A DNA stretch of 64,000 bases from positions 1-64,000 of IMG/VR virus record IMGVR_UViG_3300033571_003610. One strand, 5' to 3'. The notes under the pieces were generated by a model that was given only the letters and a program-made list of their open reading frames with translations, made no database searches and was not told the origin of the DNA. The position numbers and the translations under genes were made by a program. Shown in pieces: positions 27,532-36,056 of this stretch (position 1 is its first letter; each line of letters begins with the position of its first letter). Origin of the DNA: a virus.

Positions 27532-29079
27532 TTATAAATTAAAAAGTCTTTGTTTGTAAAGTTTAAACCATTCAGTTTTTTTGTCTTTTAAAAAATCTGC
27601 ACTGACATTTTTAACGCTCATTCCTGCTAAATCGTCGGCGGTTAAACCAGTGCCATTCATCCACATGAACTGGAAGAAGCCAGCTGGCTTGATCCGCCCA
27701 CTTCGGTACCCTCGCATAATATATTCATCGGCAATTGCCCACGCTTTAGGTAGCGTCATATGAGGATTGCTCCACATACTCCAACGGAAAAAACTATTGT
27801 TAGCAACACCTTTGTTGATAATGTTGTAACCATAGGCTTCCGGATTAGCTTCAAACTTGCTGGGCCAAATTTTCTTTTCGTTAATGTTAAAGCCCAGCGG
27901 CTCAACAGTATATCCATCCAATGGACAGTTTTCATCTTCGACCCATTCCATCCATTCACGAAATGTTTCTTCTGTTTCGTGTGGCAAGCCTACAATAAAG
28001 CCACTGCTCATTGTAATATCTTTACCCCATGCTTCGTCACGTAACCAGTGCAATAATTCTTTGCTTTTCTCTGGGTGCAGGCCTTTGCCAATAGCTAATG
28101 CACTTTTATGATTTAGACTTTCTAAACCAAACACACAAGTCTTAAGTCCGCTTTCTTTTAGTAGCGGCGCCATATCTCGATTAGCGTGAATTAAGTCGTG
28201 TCGCAAATATGCACTGAATTGTATTTTAAATGGTAGTTGCGAAAATACTTCGTTGTAAAGTTTTTCTACTTTGTAGATACTGTCGTTGTAAGTGTCGTCA
28301 GCAAAGATATAATTCGTTATTCCCCACTTTTCATAGTTGCGTATAAATTCTTCTTTAAGTGGTGTACTGTCTTTGATATAATCAAACTTGTCTTTGCCAT
28401 TCATAGGAAAGCTACAAAAATCACATCTAAAGATACAACCCCTACTAATTTCAATGGGCAACACTTCATTGTCGTAAATTAAGTCATTGTCTTGCCATAG
28501 TACTTGGCTAGTTTGAAAGTTCCACTCAGGATCTTTGATCCAATCTATTTCTATTTGATGATCATTGATAGGAATCATCTTTAACACAGATTGATCATAA
28601 GGCTTGCCCGACAAATAATGTGCATATTCTACAGTAGTGTGGTCCGCATAGCCGTGAATAAAACAGTCTACTAATTTACTGTTTTTGTATTGACTGCGCT
28701 GGCCACCTAAAACAATTTTAGTATTAGGATTGACTTCTTTAATGTGTTTAATAAATGCGTAACTGACTTCGGGTCTAAATGGAAAATCTTCTGTATATCT
28801 TAATTCTCTACGATAATGGTTAGGTCTACTGTTATCGCTGAGTGCTTGATCTCGTATAGCATAAAGAGTGCTACTAAAGCCAACAAATAATGTATTGGAA
28901 CCTACAAATTTATCTACAATTTGATTAAGCTCTTCGGGTGTCCATTCAGTTAAGTAATCTACTACCTGTACCGTATAGCCATTTTTACGCAACTCCGTGG
29001 CAATACGATACGCACCTATTAGGCGTTGAAATACGGTCGTGCTGGTAAATTCAGTAAAAATTAAAATATCGACAGTCAT
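27532..29079 (-). CDS. B12-domain radical SAM protein
   Basis: A 515-residue protein of the cobalamin-binding radical SAM type. Residues 1-150 form a Rossmann-like B12-binding domain (VDILIFTE start, VGFSSTLYA near 66-74, IVLGGQRSQ near 122-130, FIHGYAD near 140-146). The cluster motif is C215, C219, C222 (RGCIFRCDFCSF). A later FGLESLN motif suits the SAM-binding barrel. Members carry out methylations, ring formations and thioether chemistry. The B12 domain lacks the DxHxxG motif, so cobalamin may bind base-on or be lost. The ATG at 29079 overlaps the stop of the desaturase gene (TAATG). Confidence 0.8.
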   Translation of the reverse strand: MTVDILIFTEFTSTTVFQRLIGAYRIATELRKNGYTVQVVDYLTEWTPEELNQIVDKFVGSNTLFVGFSSTLYAIRDQALSDNSRPNHYRRELRYTEDFPFRPEVSYAFIKHIKEVNPNTKIVLGGQRSQYKNSKLVDCFIHGYADHTTVEYAHYLSGKPYDQSVLKMIPINDHQIEIDWIKDPEWNFQTSQVLWQDNDLIYDNEVLPIEISRGCIFRCDFCSFPMNGKDKFDYIKDSTPLKEEFIRNYEKWGITNYIFADDTYNDSIYKVEKLYNEVFSQLPFKIQFSAYLRHDLIHANRDMAPLLKESGLKTCVFGLESLNHKSALAIGKGLHPEKSKELLHWLRDEAWGKDITMSSGFIVGLPHETEETFREWMEWVEDENCPLDGYTVEPLGFNINEKKIWPSKFEANPEAYGYNIINKGVANNSFFRWSMWSNPHMTLPKAWAIADEYIMRGYRSGRIKPAGFFQFMWMNGTGLTADDLAGMSVKNVSADFLKDKKTEWFKLYKQRLFNL

Positions 29080-29846
29080 TAAATTCTTTTGAGTATAGGA
29101 TAAAAAATCATACAAGGGTCAAATTCCCACCACTTTTCTCCAAAATTATAATTACCAGGATGTTTGTGATGGTTGTTGTGCCAACCCTGACCCCAAGCAA
29201 AATAACCCAATACAGGTACATTATGGCTGTTGTCGTTGATTTCGTGATTCCTATAACCAACGTTCTTTAAATGACAGAACATGTTGATGCAAGCTTCTTG
29301 ATGAATACCTGTAATCATAGGCAACAAAATTAAACAAACGGCTAACTGCCAATTGATTAATGCTGTAACAATGATTACACTCCATACTAGTTTATAATAG
29401 TTGGTATGTACCCATACTTGAAATTTGTCACGTAATAGATCCACAGCATATTTCAAGTTAACATCAGTGGGAGTAATCTTCCAACTCCAACTTAGGTAAG
29501 AATGAAATAAACCGTGTATAGGACTGTGTATATCTCGAGGTGTGTCGGCGTGACTGTGATGATAGCCCCTGTGTAGTGCTACCCAGAAAATAGGACTTCC
29601 TTGCCCGGCCATACAGCCCAGCAATGTTAGAACTCTTTTGGTAAACTTACTTGTTTCCGGCAAACATTTGTGGCTTAGTACTCTGTGCAGACCAATAGCA
29701 CTGCCTAGTCCGCTAATTAATATCCAGCCGACAGGCCAGAACCAAAGGTAATTTAAATTACCCCATAATGCCATGGCAATAGCGCCCAGCAAGGCTGCAA
29801 TATGTACAGGCCAAAATAGTTTTATGCTGTGTCCAGTAGTTTTCAT
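29079..29846 (-). CDS. membrane fatty-acid desaturase
   Basis: A 255-residue protein of the acyl-CoA/fatty-acid desaturase family. The three histidine boxes that hold the di-iron centre are intact: HRVLSH at 54-59, HRGYHH at 92-97 and HNNHH at 223-227. Hydrophobic segments near 10-50, 75-90 and 153-182 are membrane helices. This class inserts a double bond into an acyl chain using oxygen and an electron donor. I prefer the ATG at 29846; TATAAATA, the exact T4 late promoter core, lies 6-13 bases upstream of it. It overlaps the radical SAM gene by one base. Phage-coded desaturases are uncommon. Confidence 0.85.
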   Translation of the reverse strand: MKTTGHSIKLFWPVHIAALLGAIAMALWGNLNYLWFWPVGWILISGLGSAIGLHRVLSHKCLPETSKFTKRVLTLLGCMAGQGSPIFWVALHRGYHHSHADTPRDIHSPIHGLFHSYLSWSWKITPTDVNLKYAVDLLRDKFQVWVHTNYYKLVWSVIIVTALINWQLAVCLILLPMITGIHQEACINMFCHLKNVGYRNHEINDNSHNVPVLGYFAWGQGWHNNHHKHPGNYNFGEKWWEFDPCMIFYPILKRI

Positions 29847-29851
29847 ATTGA

Positions 29852-29859
29852 TATTTATA
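29852..29859 (-). promoter_or_regulatory. late-promoter core TATAAATA
   Basis: On the minus strand this reads TATAAATA, identical to the T4 late promoter core. It occupies the 13-base gap between the possible acyltransferase gene (stop at 29860) and the desaturase ATG at 29846. A start so close to the promoter would leave almost no leader, so either the desaturase start is further in or the message is near-leaderless. Confidence 0.45.
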
Positions 29860-30477
29860 TCAGACAATTTCTTGTCTAAATTCTGGACGTAGGTACTGCA
29901 TAGTAACAACTAAATCAGTGGGCCATAATGCACTATTCATTAACCACATCCATTGGTCTAAAAATGGTGGTCGTGTATTAGCAGGAATTACATTTATTAC
30001 TACGCTGTCGTACCGTTCTTGACGTTGTTTGACATATTTAGGCCAAATACGTTTGTGCGCCAAATAGTAGCGTTTAGGATAAGCCATAATGTATTGAAAA
30101 CAATCTCGTTTTTCTGCAAAATCGATGGCATGTTGCATTACTTCAACTAAGCCGTTTCTGTTGCCCAAACTAGGAATACGTTCTGCTCTACGTGTAATAG
30201 CTTTTTGAATATACCACATGTTAACATCAGGATTAAAATACTGAGTCATTGCGGCATACAATCGATTGTTATTTGTTTCGTCGACATAGCCCCACATCAT
30301 AAATTGTGGATTGTCTTCTCCTAAATATAAATTAGCAAGATTGTTATGGCGACTCATAGCCATATCTGCCCTGTAATAAGGCACACTACTAACATCAACT
30401 CCTGCAAAAGTATTGTAATCTTGCTGAATATCGTTGATTTGGTCAAAGTAGCTTAGGTCTAGTTTTACGATTTTCAT
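29860..30477 (-). CDS. possible GNAT-like acyltransferase
   Basis: A 205-residue protein similar in size and style to the proteins at 25198 and 33992. It begins with strand/helix (KIVKLDLSYFDQINDIQQDY), has a central strand (RLYAAMTQYF) and a helix-rich second half ending in WMWLMNSALWP. The GNAT fold is suggested by the order of elements, but the acetyl-CoA motif is not clear. It shares an ATGA overlap with the second PP-loop gene, so the two proteins may work as a pair. Confidence 0.4.
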   Translation of the reverse strand: MKIVKLDLSYFDQINDIQQDYNTFAGVDVSSVPYYRADMAMSRHNNLANLYLGEDNPQFMMWGYVDETNNNRLYAAMTQYFNPDVNMWYIQKAITRRAERIPSLGNRNGLVEVMQHAIDFAEKRDCFQYIMAYPKRYYLAHKRIWPKYVKQRQERYDSVVINVIPANTRPPFLDQWMWLMNSALWPTDLVVTMQYLRPEFRQEIV

Positions 30478-31409
30478 TCTAGCGTCTTAATAAAGTCTGT
30501 GGCTAACATTTCAAACCTATGGTCGTTATAAGGTATATACTGTAGCATTTCATGTTGAGCCTGCACGTTTAACAATTTGAGTGTTTCATAGCCGTGATAT
30601 TTTTTTCTAGGCTTGAGAAAGAAGTACTTATTATATATTGAATACTTGCTACTTGCAATACTTAATTTTCCCGGAAGTCTATCGGCTAATAAATCCTGTA
30701 CAATAGAATCATTTACATAGGCTTTCATGATTTCGGGAGTATAACTAAAGAACTCACTGATAACAGGTCGCTGATTCAATACACTATATTTTGGCACACT
30801 AAGATCATTGTTTTCCCTGACATAATACACCCAATTGTATTCTTGTTTGGGTTCGTCGGCCATCCAAGACTTCCAATTGAATATTTTTTCAAAGAATACT
30901 TCTCCGGTGCCCAATACAGGGATATCATCTTGTATCTTGTCTAGTGCCCACAAGCATTGTATTTGTGCTAGTTGGATACTTTGATACTTCATACCCAGTG
31001 GAATATATTCCTTACTGCGATAAAATTCTACTATATCTAGTTCTAAAACAGTATGCGGAACATTGTGATACACACAAAAATCTGTGGCATATTGTATATC
31101 ATGATCATTGTATCCGTCTTTGAAACGAATAATAGTTGCTTTTGTACGATGCTTTAGTCCAGCCCACATAAATGCTTGTAGAACAAGTTCACTGTCAATA
31201 CCACCACTAAAGAACACGTTAAACTTTTGATTAGGGTATCGGTCTGCTAACATACGGCAAACATTAAGGCTTTCGTCCTTGAAGTTGCCTACCGGCCGGC
31301 TAGGTTTACCCCAGTGCATTTTAAATGTGCTATAAGGATTCTTACGCAATGCAAACGGAACGTTGTCATAGGTCCAGTGAAAGTGATTATTTTCTGTGTA
31401 CTCTATCAT
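30474..31409 (-). CDS. PP-loop ATPase, asparagine-synthetase-like 2
   Basis: A 311-residue protein with SGGIDS at residues 68-73 after a strand NVFF. Like the protein at 25830 it lacks a glutaminase domain and is too short for a complete asparagine synthetase. A GTGEVFFEKIF segment near 164-174 would line the acceptor side. Residues outside the PP-loop differ from the first copy, so the two are old relatives with different substrates. It overlaps the oxygenase gene downstream of it by 4 bases. Confidence 0.65.
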   Translation of the reverse strand: MIEYTENNHFHWTYDNVPFALRKNPYSTFKMHWGKPSRPVGNFKDESLNVCRMLADRYPNQKFNVFFSGGIDSELVLQAFMWAGLKHRTKATIIRFKDGYNDHDIQYATDFCVYHNVPHTVLELDIVEFYRSKEYIPLGMKYQSIQLAQIQCLWALDKIQDDIPVLGTGEVFFEKIFNWKSWMADEPKQEYNWVYYVRENNDLSVPKYSVLNQRPVISEFFSYTPEIMKAYVNDSIVQDLLADRLPGKLSIASSKYSIYNKYFFLKPRKKYHGYETLKLLNVQAQHEMLQYIPYNDHRFEMLATDFIKTLE

Positions 31410-32275
31410 GGTATATACGGTGGCATCTTGTCAAATTCGTGGTCAATGCTGATACGTATAAAACTTCTACGACCTTCACTGCCCTCCAAGATTTCCATAT
31501 CTCCTCGTCTGTGTATTGTTGCCCAGTTATCAAATATTAATACATCACCCACTTCCCATTTATGCTCTAGAAAGTCTGTAGCTTCAATTTGTCCAACACT
31601 AAGATCACGCATAAACTCGTTAGGTAACCATACATCACCGTCTTCTTTTTTAATAACAGTTCTAAGTATCCAAGCACCGTCAGTACCAAATGCATTATAT
31701 CTAACAAATTCTTCACCTGTCCATGGATGACGATCAATTGCAGGATACCATTTTTGATTTGTAAAATTTTTCTGCCAACTATTATATAAGAAATTTAAAT
31801 TCTTTAAATTAATGTTATGTGGCGGCTTGTTATCCCAATCCCTGCGAATAATCCCTAAGTCTGCAACATCAGTGGACCCGCCTTTCATCTTAGTAGGCAA
31901 GTCTGTACAGTATAACAGTCTAAAGGGAAAAGGTTCTAATCCTCGTTCATTGGCAATATCACAGTGCCATGTTAGACTTTTGTATAATCTAGGATAGCTT
32001 TTGTCGTCGTACTCTGTATATGCTACTTCGTTGGCAGCTACTTTGAAATGTTCTTTAGTATGATTTTGATACATGTCAGCAGTCCATGGCTTGCCAAACT
32101 TCTTACTAAATGCAGCCATTTCATCGGCGCTAACGTTAACGTTTTTAAACACAAGAGCCTTGCGTCGATAAATTAATTCTCTTAATTCAAAGTCGTCAAA
32201 CTGCATCATTTCATCAAAGGATGCTTCTACTAGACTACCAATGTCTTTGTTAATAGGTGTATGTTTAATAGTCAT
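31406..32275 (-). CDS. TauD-type 2-oxoglutarate/Fe(II) oxygenase
   Basis: A 289-residue protein of the TauD/TfdA type, which hydroxylates small molecules with 2-oxoglutarate, iron and oxygen. The iron triad is visible: H104 and D106 (WHCD) and H255 (WATIHRRGD). The GGSTDVAD segment at about 132-139 and the arginines near 270-274 are in their usual places for binding 2-oxoglutarate. I chose ATG 32275; an ATG at 32302 is in frame. It overlaps the next oxygenase gene by 11 bases. A third Trp-rich segment near 165-180 may form the substrate lid. Confidence 0.85.
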   Translation of the reverse strand: MTIKHTPINKDIGSLVEASFDEMMQFDDFELRELIYRRKALVFKNVNVSADEMAAFSKKFGKPWTADMYQNHTKEHFKVAANEVAYTEYDDKSYPRLYKSLTWHCDIANERGLEPFPFRLLYCTDLPTKMKGGSTDVADLGIIRRDWDNKPPHNINLKNLNFLYNSWQKNFTNQKWYPAIDRHPWTGEEFVRYNAFGTDGAWILRTVIKKEDGDVWLPNEFMRDLSVGQIEATDFLEHKWEVGDVLIFDNWATIHRRGDMEILEGSEGRRSFIRISIDHEFDKMPPYIP

Positions 32276-32858
32276 AAAATCTAGGATTATGTGCAATGTC
32301 AAAAATAATATGCAGTCTATCTGTACTGCCTTTATTTTCTCCCCAGTGTTTAGCTCTGTTATTAAACCGCCACAGTTCGCCTGGCTGGCACTTAATATTT
32401 TCTGTTTCTGTAAAAAATTCTACGTCAGGATTTGTAGTTAATACAATATGATATCTATTATGTATAGCAAAGTATAATCCAGGATCTACGTGCGGATAAA
32501 TCTTTCCTCCTGGGACAAGTTTAGATATATATGCCCTGCCTAAATGTCCTGCGGGTAGTAGAGTCATTGCATGTTCTATTAGTTTACGCACCTGATTTAA
32601 CTGTTTAAAAGCTTCTGTATCAATAATAGATCTAGCCTGTTGATCAGCAAGGTCTTTGGCGTCCCAGTGTTCGCCTTCTTTTCGGCTTTGTACTTCTACC
32701 GGCGGATGTATGCGTAGATGTATGCTTTCTACTTCTTCTAGTGCAGGACTAATTGCCTTAACTTTTGTATGAGGAGCAAATAAGTTGTTATTTGCCATTA
32801 CTTCTTCTAAGGCAGGTATAACATTTAAATTGGATGCAATGTGGTCAAAAAATATCAT
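32265..32858 (-). CDS. aspartyl/asparaginyl beta-hydroxylase-like oxygenase
   Basis: A 197-residue protein of the AspH-type cupin family. It has the facial triad H123, D125 (YPHVD) and H171 (AKHWGEN), with R181 placed to bind 2-oxoglutarate. The family hydroxylates Asp, Asn or Pro residues or small molecules. The 35 residues after the start carry no known motif. It overlaps both neighbouring oxygenase genes. Substrate unknown. Confidence 0.8.
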   Translation of the reverse strand: MIFFDHIASNLNVIPALEEVMANNNLFAPHTKVKAISPALEEVESIHLRIHPPVEVQSRKEGEHWDAKDLADQQARSIIDTEAFKQLNQVRKLIEHAMTLLPAGHLGRAYISKLVPGGKIYPHVDPGLYFAIHNRYHIVLTTNPDVEFFTETENIKCQPGELWRFNNRAKHWGENKGSTDRLHIIFDIAHNPRFYDY

Positions 32859-33409
32859 GTTTTATATGTAGAACATACTAAGTGTACCCTAGGTTGGAAA
32901 CTAGCGTTCAGTGCTGTATGCCAAACTGTACTTACTAATGTATATAATCTACCCTCTTCTTCCATTCTGTAAAGGCCTTTTTCTGTAGCAATAAAGTTAT
33001 TGGCATTAGTACTTATAGGTACATGGTATCTAATTTCATCGCTGTCTTTGTGCCAACTATAACAAGTTTTAGGTTTGAGTAACATTAATCGAATCCGACC
33101 TAACGGTAAAGGACTTATTTCTTTTATTTGATTAATTACTTCTTCCCAGTATCTTCCTTTAACGTAATCACAAATATGAGTATAATTGTCTTCTTGATCT
33201 ATCTCTACATTGTTTTTACGATCATATAAGCTACCTACTCCGTCGTATAATTGTTCTTTAACAGTTGTAAATTTGCCGCTGTGACTAAGAGCCAGTTGAT
33301 TGGCATCCTTATGAAAAGGATATTGGTGGTATAATAAGCCCAGCTCTCTTTTTAACTTTGCCGGATCAAATTTAATATCTAATTTTTGTACGTCTAAAGT
33401 GTCTGACAT
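32855..33409 (-). CDS. third 2-oxoglutarate/Fe(II) oxygenase-like protein
   Basis: A 184-residue protein whose second half reproduces the layout of its neighbour: H120 and D122 (SWHKD), then H164 (VWHTA) and R174 in the right order and spacing for an AspH-like cupin. The N-terminal half is divergent. It overlaps the AspH-like gene by 4 bases and the dehydrogenase gene by one. The two proteins could be successive hydroxylases or one may be a non-catalytic partner; the triad argues for activity. Confidence 0.7.
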   Translation of the reverse strand: MSDTLDVQKLDIKFDPAKLKRELGLLYHQYPFHKDANQLALSHSGKFTTVKEQLYDGVGSLYDRKNNVEIDQEDNYTHICDYVKGRYWEEVINQIKEISPLPLGRIRLMLLKPKTCYSWHKDSDEIRYHVPISTNANNFIATEKGLYRMEEEGRLYTLVSTVWHTALNASFQPRVHLVCSTYKT

Positions 33410-34005
33410 TATATTGTACTAGTGTCGCCTTTGTATGTTACATTACTTATGTAACTTTTCTCATCGGCAATATCTACAGCAAATGCAACAACCTTTACCA
33501 ACTGATCTACAGACATAATACTGCTAGGCTGGCGCAGTTGTGCATAGGTATATGTGCTAGTTTCCGTTAAGAAGTCAGTTTTAATATGCCCGGGCTTGAT
33601 GTTGATAATTTTACATTTACAGCCACCGGCCAAGTTCATTTGATAACTAGCATCGTCTAGAGCTTTTTTGTGAAGACCATATGGATAAACTTTACCTAAA
33701 TGCATACAAGCATCGCCAGCCAAACTGCTCATATTAACAATCATATAATTAGATTTCTTTTGGTGAAAATTATACCAACGTTGTAGTAAGTCTACTTGGG
33801 AATATCTAAAGTAAGCATTGTTGATAAACAAATCACAGTCCTGACTTTCGTTTATAATGCGTTCTTGGTCAACACCTTTACTGATATCATATCCGTTAGT
33901 GCGACTAAAGCCTATAACTTCTATACCAAGGGCTGTGTAGTAATTGGCCAAGGCCGATCCTATACCTTTAGTGTGTCCAGTAATAGCTATCTTATTTGGT
34001 CTCAT
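33409..34005 (-). CDS. short-chain dehydrogenase/reductase
   Basis: A 198-residue SDR protein. The glycine-rich nucleotide loop TGHTKGIG is at about 9-16, NNAYF near 62-66 is the family's NNAG-like motif, and the catalytic pair Y-x-x-x-K is present in YPYGLHKKALD (about 116-126) preceded by an NMSS serine (about 101-104). PGHIKTDF near 147-154 matches the usual PG motif. Members oxidise alcohols or reduce carbonyls with NAD(P)H. The neighbouring oxygenases could make the alcohol that this enzyme oxidises; that link is inference. Confidence 0.85.
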   Translation of the reverse strand: MRPNKIAITGHTKGIGSALANYYTALGIEVIGFSRTNGYDISKGVDQERIINESQDCDLFINNAYFRYSQVDLLQRWYNFHQKKSNYMIVNMSSLAGDACMHLGKVYPYGLHKKALDDASYQMNLAGGCKCKIINIKPGHIKTDFLTETSTYTYAQLRQPSSIMSVDQLVKVVAFAVDIADEKSYISNVTYKGDTSTI

Positions 34006-34609
34006 TGCAGTTCTCGCAGGTTATTTGTTTTAAGTAGCCAATGAAATCATAATCGGCTCCGTCTTTAAGTGGCATAGTTGCTACCCATTGACAACACTCG
34101 CTGGGCATATATCCTTTAGGTAATGGTCCACATACGCCTAATTTTGTTTCATGCATTTTAAAATTATAGCCGCCATTGGCGTTAACTAAATCTATAAATT
34201 TACTGAAACTTCTTTGTTTATCTTCACGACTAATAAACACGCAATCTAAATTCAAACTTTTGGCAACAGCTATTTGTCTAGGTATTAGATATGCGCTATT
34301 AACGTACCTATCACTGGGTTCAAATTTTTGTAAATGTGCGTGTCTAAATTTAGGAGGTATGTAAAATCTAGCACTAACTCTAGCCTTACCTGTGCCCCAC
34401 CTGTCAGGTTGAATTTGCATACCACTAAAAGCTAAAACCTCACTACCGCGTATAGCAACAGTGAGGCTAGCAAAATCTTTTGGCTGAATATCAACGTAAT
34501 TGGCTTTTAGCTCATCATCGCCTAGTTGAATTTCTTCTACTACTTTGTTGAACAATTCCAAATACGTTGAATTTCTGCATAAGTCAGTTACAATTACTTG
34601 GTTAACCAT
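33992..34609 (-). CDS. possible GNAT-like acyltransferase with Cys-rich tail
   Basis: A 205-residue protein, third of three with similar size. Visible features are an N-terminal strand and helix, a central strand AFSGMQIQP, an arginine-rich region RVSARFYIP near 92-100 and a C-terminal CENC motif (about 199-202) of unknown use. The GNAT assignment is tentative. It begins the enzyme cassette, overlapping the end of the thyX gene by 16 bases and the dehydrogenase gene by 14. Confidence 0.4.
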   Translation of the reverse strand: MVNQVIVTDLCRNSTYLELFNKVVEEIQLGDDELKANYVDIQPKDFASLTVAIRGSEVLAFSGMQIQPDRWGTGKARVSARFYIPPKFRHAHLQKFEPSDRYVNSAYLIPRQIAVAKSLNLDCVFISREDKQRSFSKFIDLVNANGGYNFKMHETKLGVCGPLPKGYMPSECCQWVATMPLKDGADYDFIGYLKQITCENCNETK

Positions 34610-35478
34610 TTCTCTGTGAATTCTTTAATTTCACGTTGTCCCATGCCATACTGTTTAGCAATGCCGTTAATATCCCTGAAGTCTTCTAATAGGTCTAACC
34701 ATTTATCTTGACCGATTAAACGTTTAATTAAGTCTACTTCCATTCTACTGCACGATATGCTGTATTGTTCGTAATCTTCGAAGGCCTCGCACACTTGAGG
34801 AAACAAGGGCTTTACCAGGTCATACATCGCTCTTGCAAACTCTTGAATCTCCCATTGTGCATGACTGTCCATTCTTAGTCGGGCCATGTGGAGGAAGTTT
34901 TTGAGGTTTGCTTTCCAGTAGAGTTCTGTATAGCCGCCCACTGGGAGTACGCTTCTGGACAGTTCGCGAGTAAGGCCAGTCCCATCCTTTCCCAAAAGCT
35001 CGGTGTATTCTTTATAAGCATTGAAAAAACTTCGTTGGAAGGCATGTTGCACTCCTCGTTTTTCTTCGAATCCCCAGTCATTGTCTTCTCTCCCTTGCTT
35101 GTTAGTAGAACTTTGTTGTTGTATTTGTTCTAGTTCAGGAATATAAAACTCGTCTGTCATCACGCTATAACGAGCACTATATTCGTTCATGCTGGCAGTA
35201 CGATGTCGTACTAATTGTCGCATAACAAAAATAGGCAATTTAATATGAAACTTTACTTCACACATCTCAAATGGTGTTGTGTGTTTGTGTCTCATTAAAT
35301 AGCGAATTAAATTTCTATCATCTTGAACTTGTTTTGTTCCTGCTCCGTAGCTAACACGAGCAGCCTGCACTACTGCTCCGTCACTGCCCATGTGATCCAC
35401 TAGTCCTACAAAGCCGTGATCTAGTACAGGAACATAATTTTTATCTTGTTCAAAATTAATTTCGCTTCTTGTTGTCAT
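34594..35478 (-). CDS. thyX: flavin-dependent thymidylate synthase
   Basis: A 294-residue ThyX, which makes dTMP from dUMP with FAD, NADPH and methylene-tetrahydrofolate. The ThyX signature RHRTASMNEYSARY at about 91-104 is complete. Length and conservation fit active phage enzymes. The ATG at 35478 has GGAG 8 bases upstream; the longer frame would begin at a non-ATG codon. The gene starts within the end of its upstream neighbour and shares its stop region with the enzyme cassette, so ThyX may be co-transcribed with that cassette. Confidence 0.95.
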   Translation of the reverse strand: MTTRSEINFEQDKNYVPVLDHGFVGLVDHMGSDGAVVQAARVSYGAGTKQVQDDRNLIRYLMRHKHTTPFEMCEVKFHIKLPIFVMRQLVRHRTASMNEYSARYSVMTDEFYIPELEQIQQQSSTNKQGREDNDWGFEEKRGVQHAFQRSFFNAYKEYTELLGKDGTGLTRELSRSVLPVGGYTELYWKANLKNFLHMARLRMDSHAQWEIQEFARAMYDLVKPLFPQVCEAFEDYEQYSISCSRMEVDLIKRLIGQDKWLDLLEDFRDINGIAKQYGMGQREIKEFTEKWLTK

Positions 35479-35788
35479 CTGTGTCTCCGCCGCTCTCAAA
35501 ATGTTTAGCCATTAATGTACTAACATACTTCTTCATGTGTTTTTTGATTCTTGCAAGGTCCATGGTTATCTCAACATCGGATACCATTTCTTTGGTTTCA
35601 ATTAAGCCTTCTTCTTGTAATTTTTCTGGTAAACTGTCTAGCTTTGCTATCTCGTTTCCTGTAAATCTAATAGTTTGCCCGTTAGTTAAATGAACCAATA
35701 CTTCTTCAATATATTCAGCAGGAACTTGGTTCATTACAACATCGTCGAGGATGTCGTCAAAGCCACGATCTTTTTTTCTAATAGCCAT
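35456..35788 (-). CDS. small hypothetical protein
   Basis: A 110-residue charged protein with a central strand pair (EEVLVHLTNGQTIRFTG) and a basic C-terminus. It resembles small acidic/basic conserved proteins of cyanophage-type genomes, but I know no function. It overlaps thyX by 23 bases. Confidence 0.6.
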   Translation of the reverse strand: MAIRKKDRGFDDILDDVVMNQVPAEYIEEVLVHLTNGQTIRFTGNEIAKLDSLPEKLQEEGLIETKEMVSDVEITMDLARIKKHMKKYVSTLMAKHFESGGDTDDNKKRN

Positions 35789-35789
35789 G

Positions 35790-36056
35790 TCATTCTTTTA
35801 TGTGACCTTTTCGAACTAAGTTTTCTTCGTATTCTAATGCCGCAACTATTACAGCCGCCGCTTTTACCAAACTACTATGAAAATCCAGTCTAGTAGGTTT
35901 TATACCTTTGCGAGTACAGTCTTGTGTTAAGTAATGACCAGCTATTGCTAGCCAGTCATTTACATTATTAACAAGGTCATATTCGCTTCCTGGCAAATCT
36001 ATTTGCCGTTGTCGCTCTATTTTAACTTCTTCTAAAATTTTGTCAAGCAACGACAT
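35790..36056 (-). CDS. small protein, MazG/dATP-diphosphatase-like helical fold possible
   Basis: An 88-residue helical protein with E-x-x-x-E-R-Q-R-Q-x-D near residues 10-20, NDWLAIAGHYL near 32-42 and a LVKAAAVIVAALE helix near 63-75. This order resembles a family of short phage proteins with an all-alpha nucleotide pyrophosphatase-like fold. No acidic ExxE-x12-ExxD motif is clear, so catalysis is doubtful. It overlaps the upstream gene by 14 bases. Confidence 0.5.
   Translation of the reverse strand: MSLLDKILEEVKIERQRQIDLPGSEYDLVNNVNDWLAIAGHYLTQDCTRKGIKPTRLDFHSSLVKAAAVIVAALEYEENLVRKGHIKE

Noticed and set aside
25830-31409. Taking one of the PP-loop proteins as QueC, to complete the 7-deazaguanine pathway
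   Set aside because: Both carry SGGIDS as QueC does, but neither shows the QueC zinc-binding cysteines, and both lie far from the deazaguanine genes in another operon.
31314-31730. Plus-strand frame of 138 codons in the enzyme cassette
   Set aside because: It lies opposite the oxygenase and PP-loop genes, has no motif and no ribosome site.
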